Below are positions 5,350 through 5,444 of a stretch of 5,444 nucleotides of DNA, piece by piece. A program made the translations under genes and the position numbers. Positions within the stretch are counted from its first letter, which is position 1; the number at the start of each line of letters is the position of its first letter. Under the pieces are notes generated by a model, which was not told where the DNA came from, made no database searches, and saw nothing but the letters and a program-made list of their open reading frames with translations. The stretch comes from Prevotellaceae bacterium (GTDB lineage: Bacteria; Bacteroidota; Bacteroidia; Bacteroidales; UBA932): assembly GCA_031288885.1 (NCBI GenBank), contig JAITQP010000199.1, positions 1 through 5,444 of the forward strand, written 5' to 3'.

Positions 5350-5421
5350 GGCCCTATAGTTCAAGGGATAGAACGGAAGTTTCCTAAACTTTAAATACAG
5401 GTTCGAGTCCTGTTGGGGCTA
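5350..5421 (+). tRNA. tRNA-Arg (anticodon CCU)
   Basis: A full cloverleaf of 72 nt can be folded by hand. The acceptor stem is GGCCCTA (5350-5356) with TGGGGCT (5414-5420), seven pairs including a G-U at the first and a U-G at the sixth position. T8 and A9 follow. The D arm is GTTC/GAAC (5359-5362, 5371-5374) with loop AAGGGATA. The anticodon arm is GAAGT/ACTTT (5376-5380, 5388-5392) with loop TTCCTAA. The anticodon is CCT at 5383-5385, which reads AGG. The variable loop is 4 nt. The T arm is ACAGG/CCTGT with loop TTCGAGT (5402-5408). The discriminator is A5421; the bases after it are CAAAA, so CCA is not encoded and must be added after transcription. With only 9 bp after fabH and no promoter box between, it is probably processed from the operon transcript. 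Confidence 0.92.
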
Positions 5422-5444
5422 CAAAATAGGAAATAAGGGGATTT

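Noticed and set aside
4324..5364. Minus-strand frames 4324-4938 and 4951-5364 opposite fabH
   Set aside because: Antisense shadows of fabH; the second would also run against the tRNA gene side, and neither has family features.

Overview
The window looks like chromosomal DNA from an anaerobic member of the Bacteroidota, probably Bacteroidales. Three intergenic regions carry a TAnnTTTG promoter box, which is the Bacteroides-type -7 element. Genes start in A-rich contexts with little Shine-Dalgarno signal. GpsA (GPCHAEE, SRNRTFG), the L32 protein and the 55-residue ferredoxin all resemble Bacteroidales versions of these families. Coding DNA is fairly GC-rich and the gaps are AT-rich. I cannot name a genus.

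Layout: (1) 1-971, minus strand: gpsA, glycerol-3-phosphate dehydrogenase, missing only its last residues at the window edge. (2) 972-1111: a divergent control region with one promoter facing each way and a 16-bp palindrome between them. (3) 1112-1279: a short 2[4Fe-4S] ferredoxin gene, followed by a clear intrinsic terminator (1300-1342). (4) 1402-2304: a CPBP-family (Rce1/CAAX-protease-like) membrane protein. (5) 2305-2516: a pyrimidine-rich gap that ends in a strong promoter. (6) 2517-5340: a compact plus-strand operon, yceD (DUF177) - rpmF - plsX - fabH, with a tRNA-Arg(CCU) gene only 9 bp behind it (5350-5421).

How the genes fit together: FabH starts fatty-acid chains, PlsX turns finished acyl-ACP into acyl-phosphate, and GpsA supplies the glycerol-3-phosphate that receives the acyl group, so three of the six proteins feed phospholipid synthesis. 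YceD and L32 tie the same operon to ribosome production. The yceD-rpmF-plsX-fabH order is the same as in E. coli and is conserved housekeeping synteny. The ferredoxin points to low-potential anaerobic electron transfer.

I see no mobile element, CRISPR array, phage gene or evident new multi-gene system. The less ordinary signals are small and regulatory: the palindrome in the gpsA/ferredoxin gap, a chain of tiny overlapping ORFs joining rpmF to plsX, two competing hairpins in that same gap, and a tRNA gene apparently without its own promoter.
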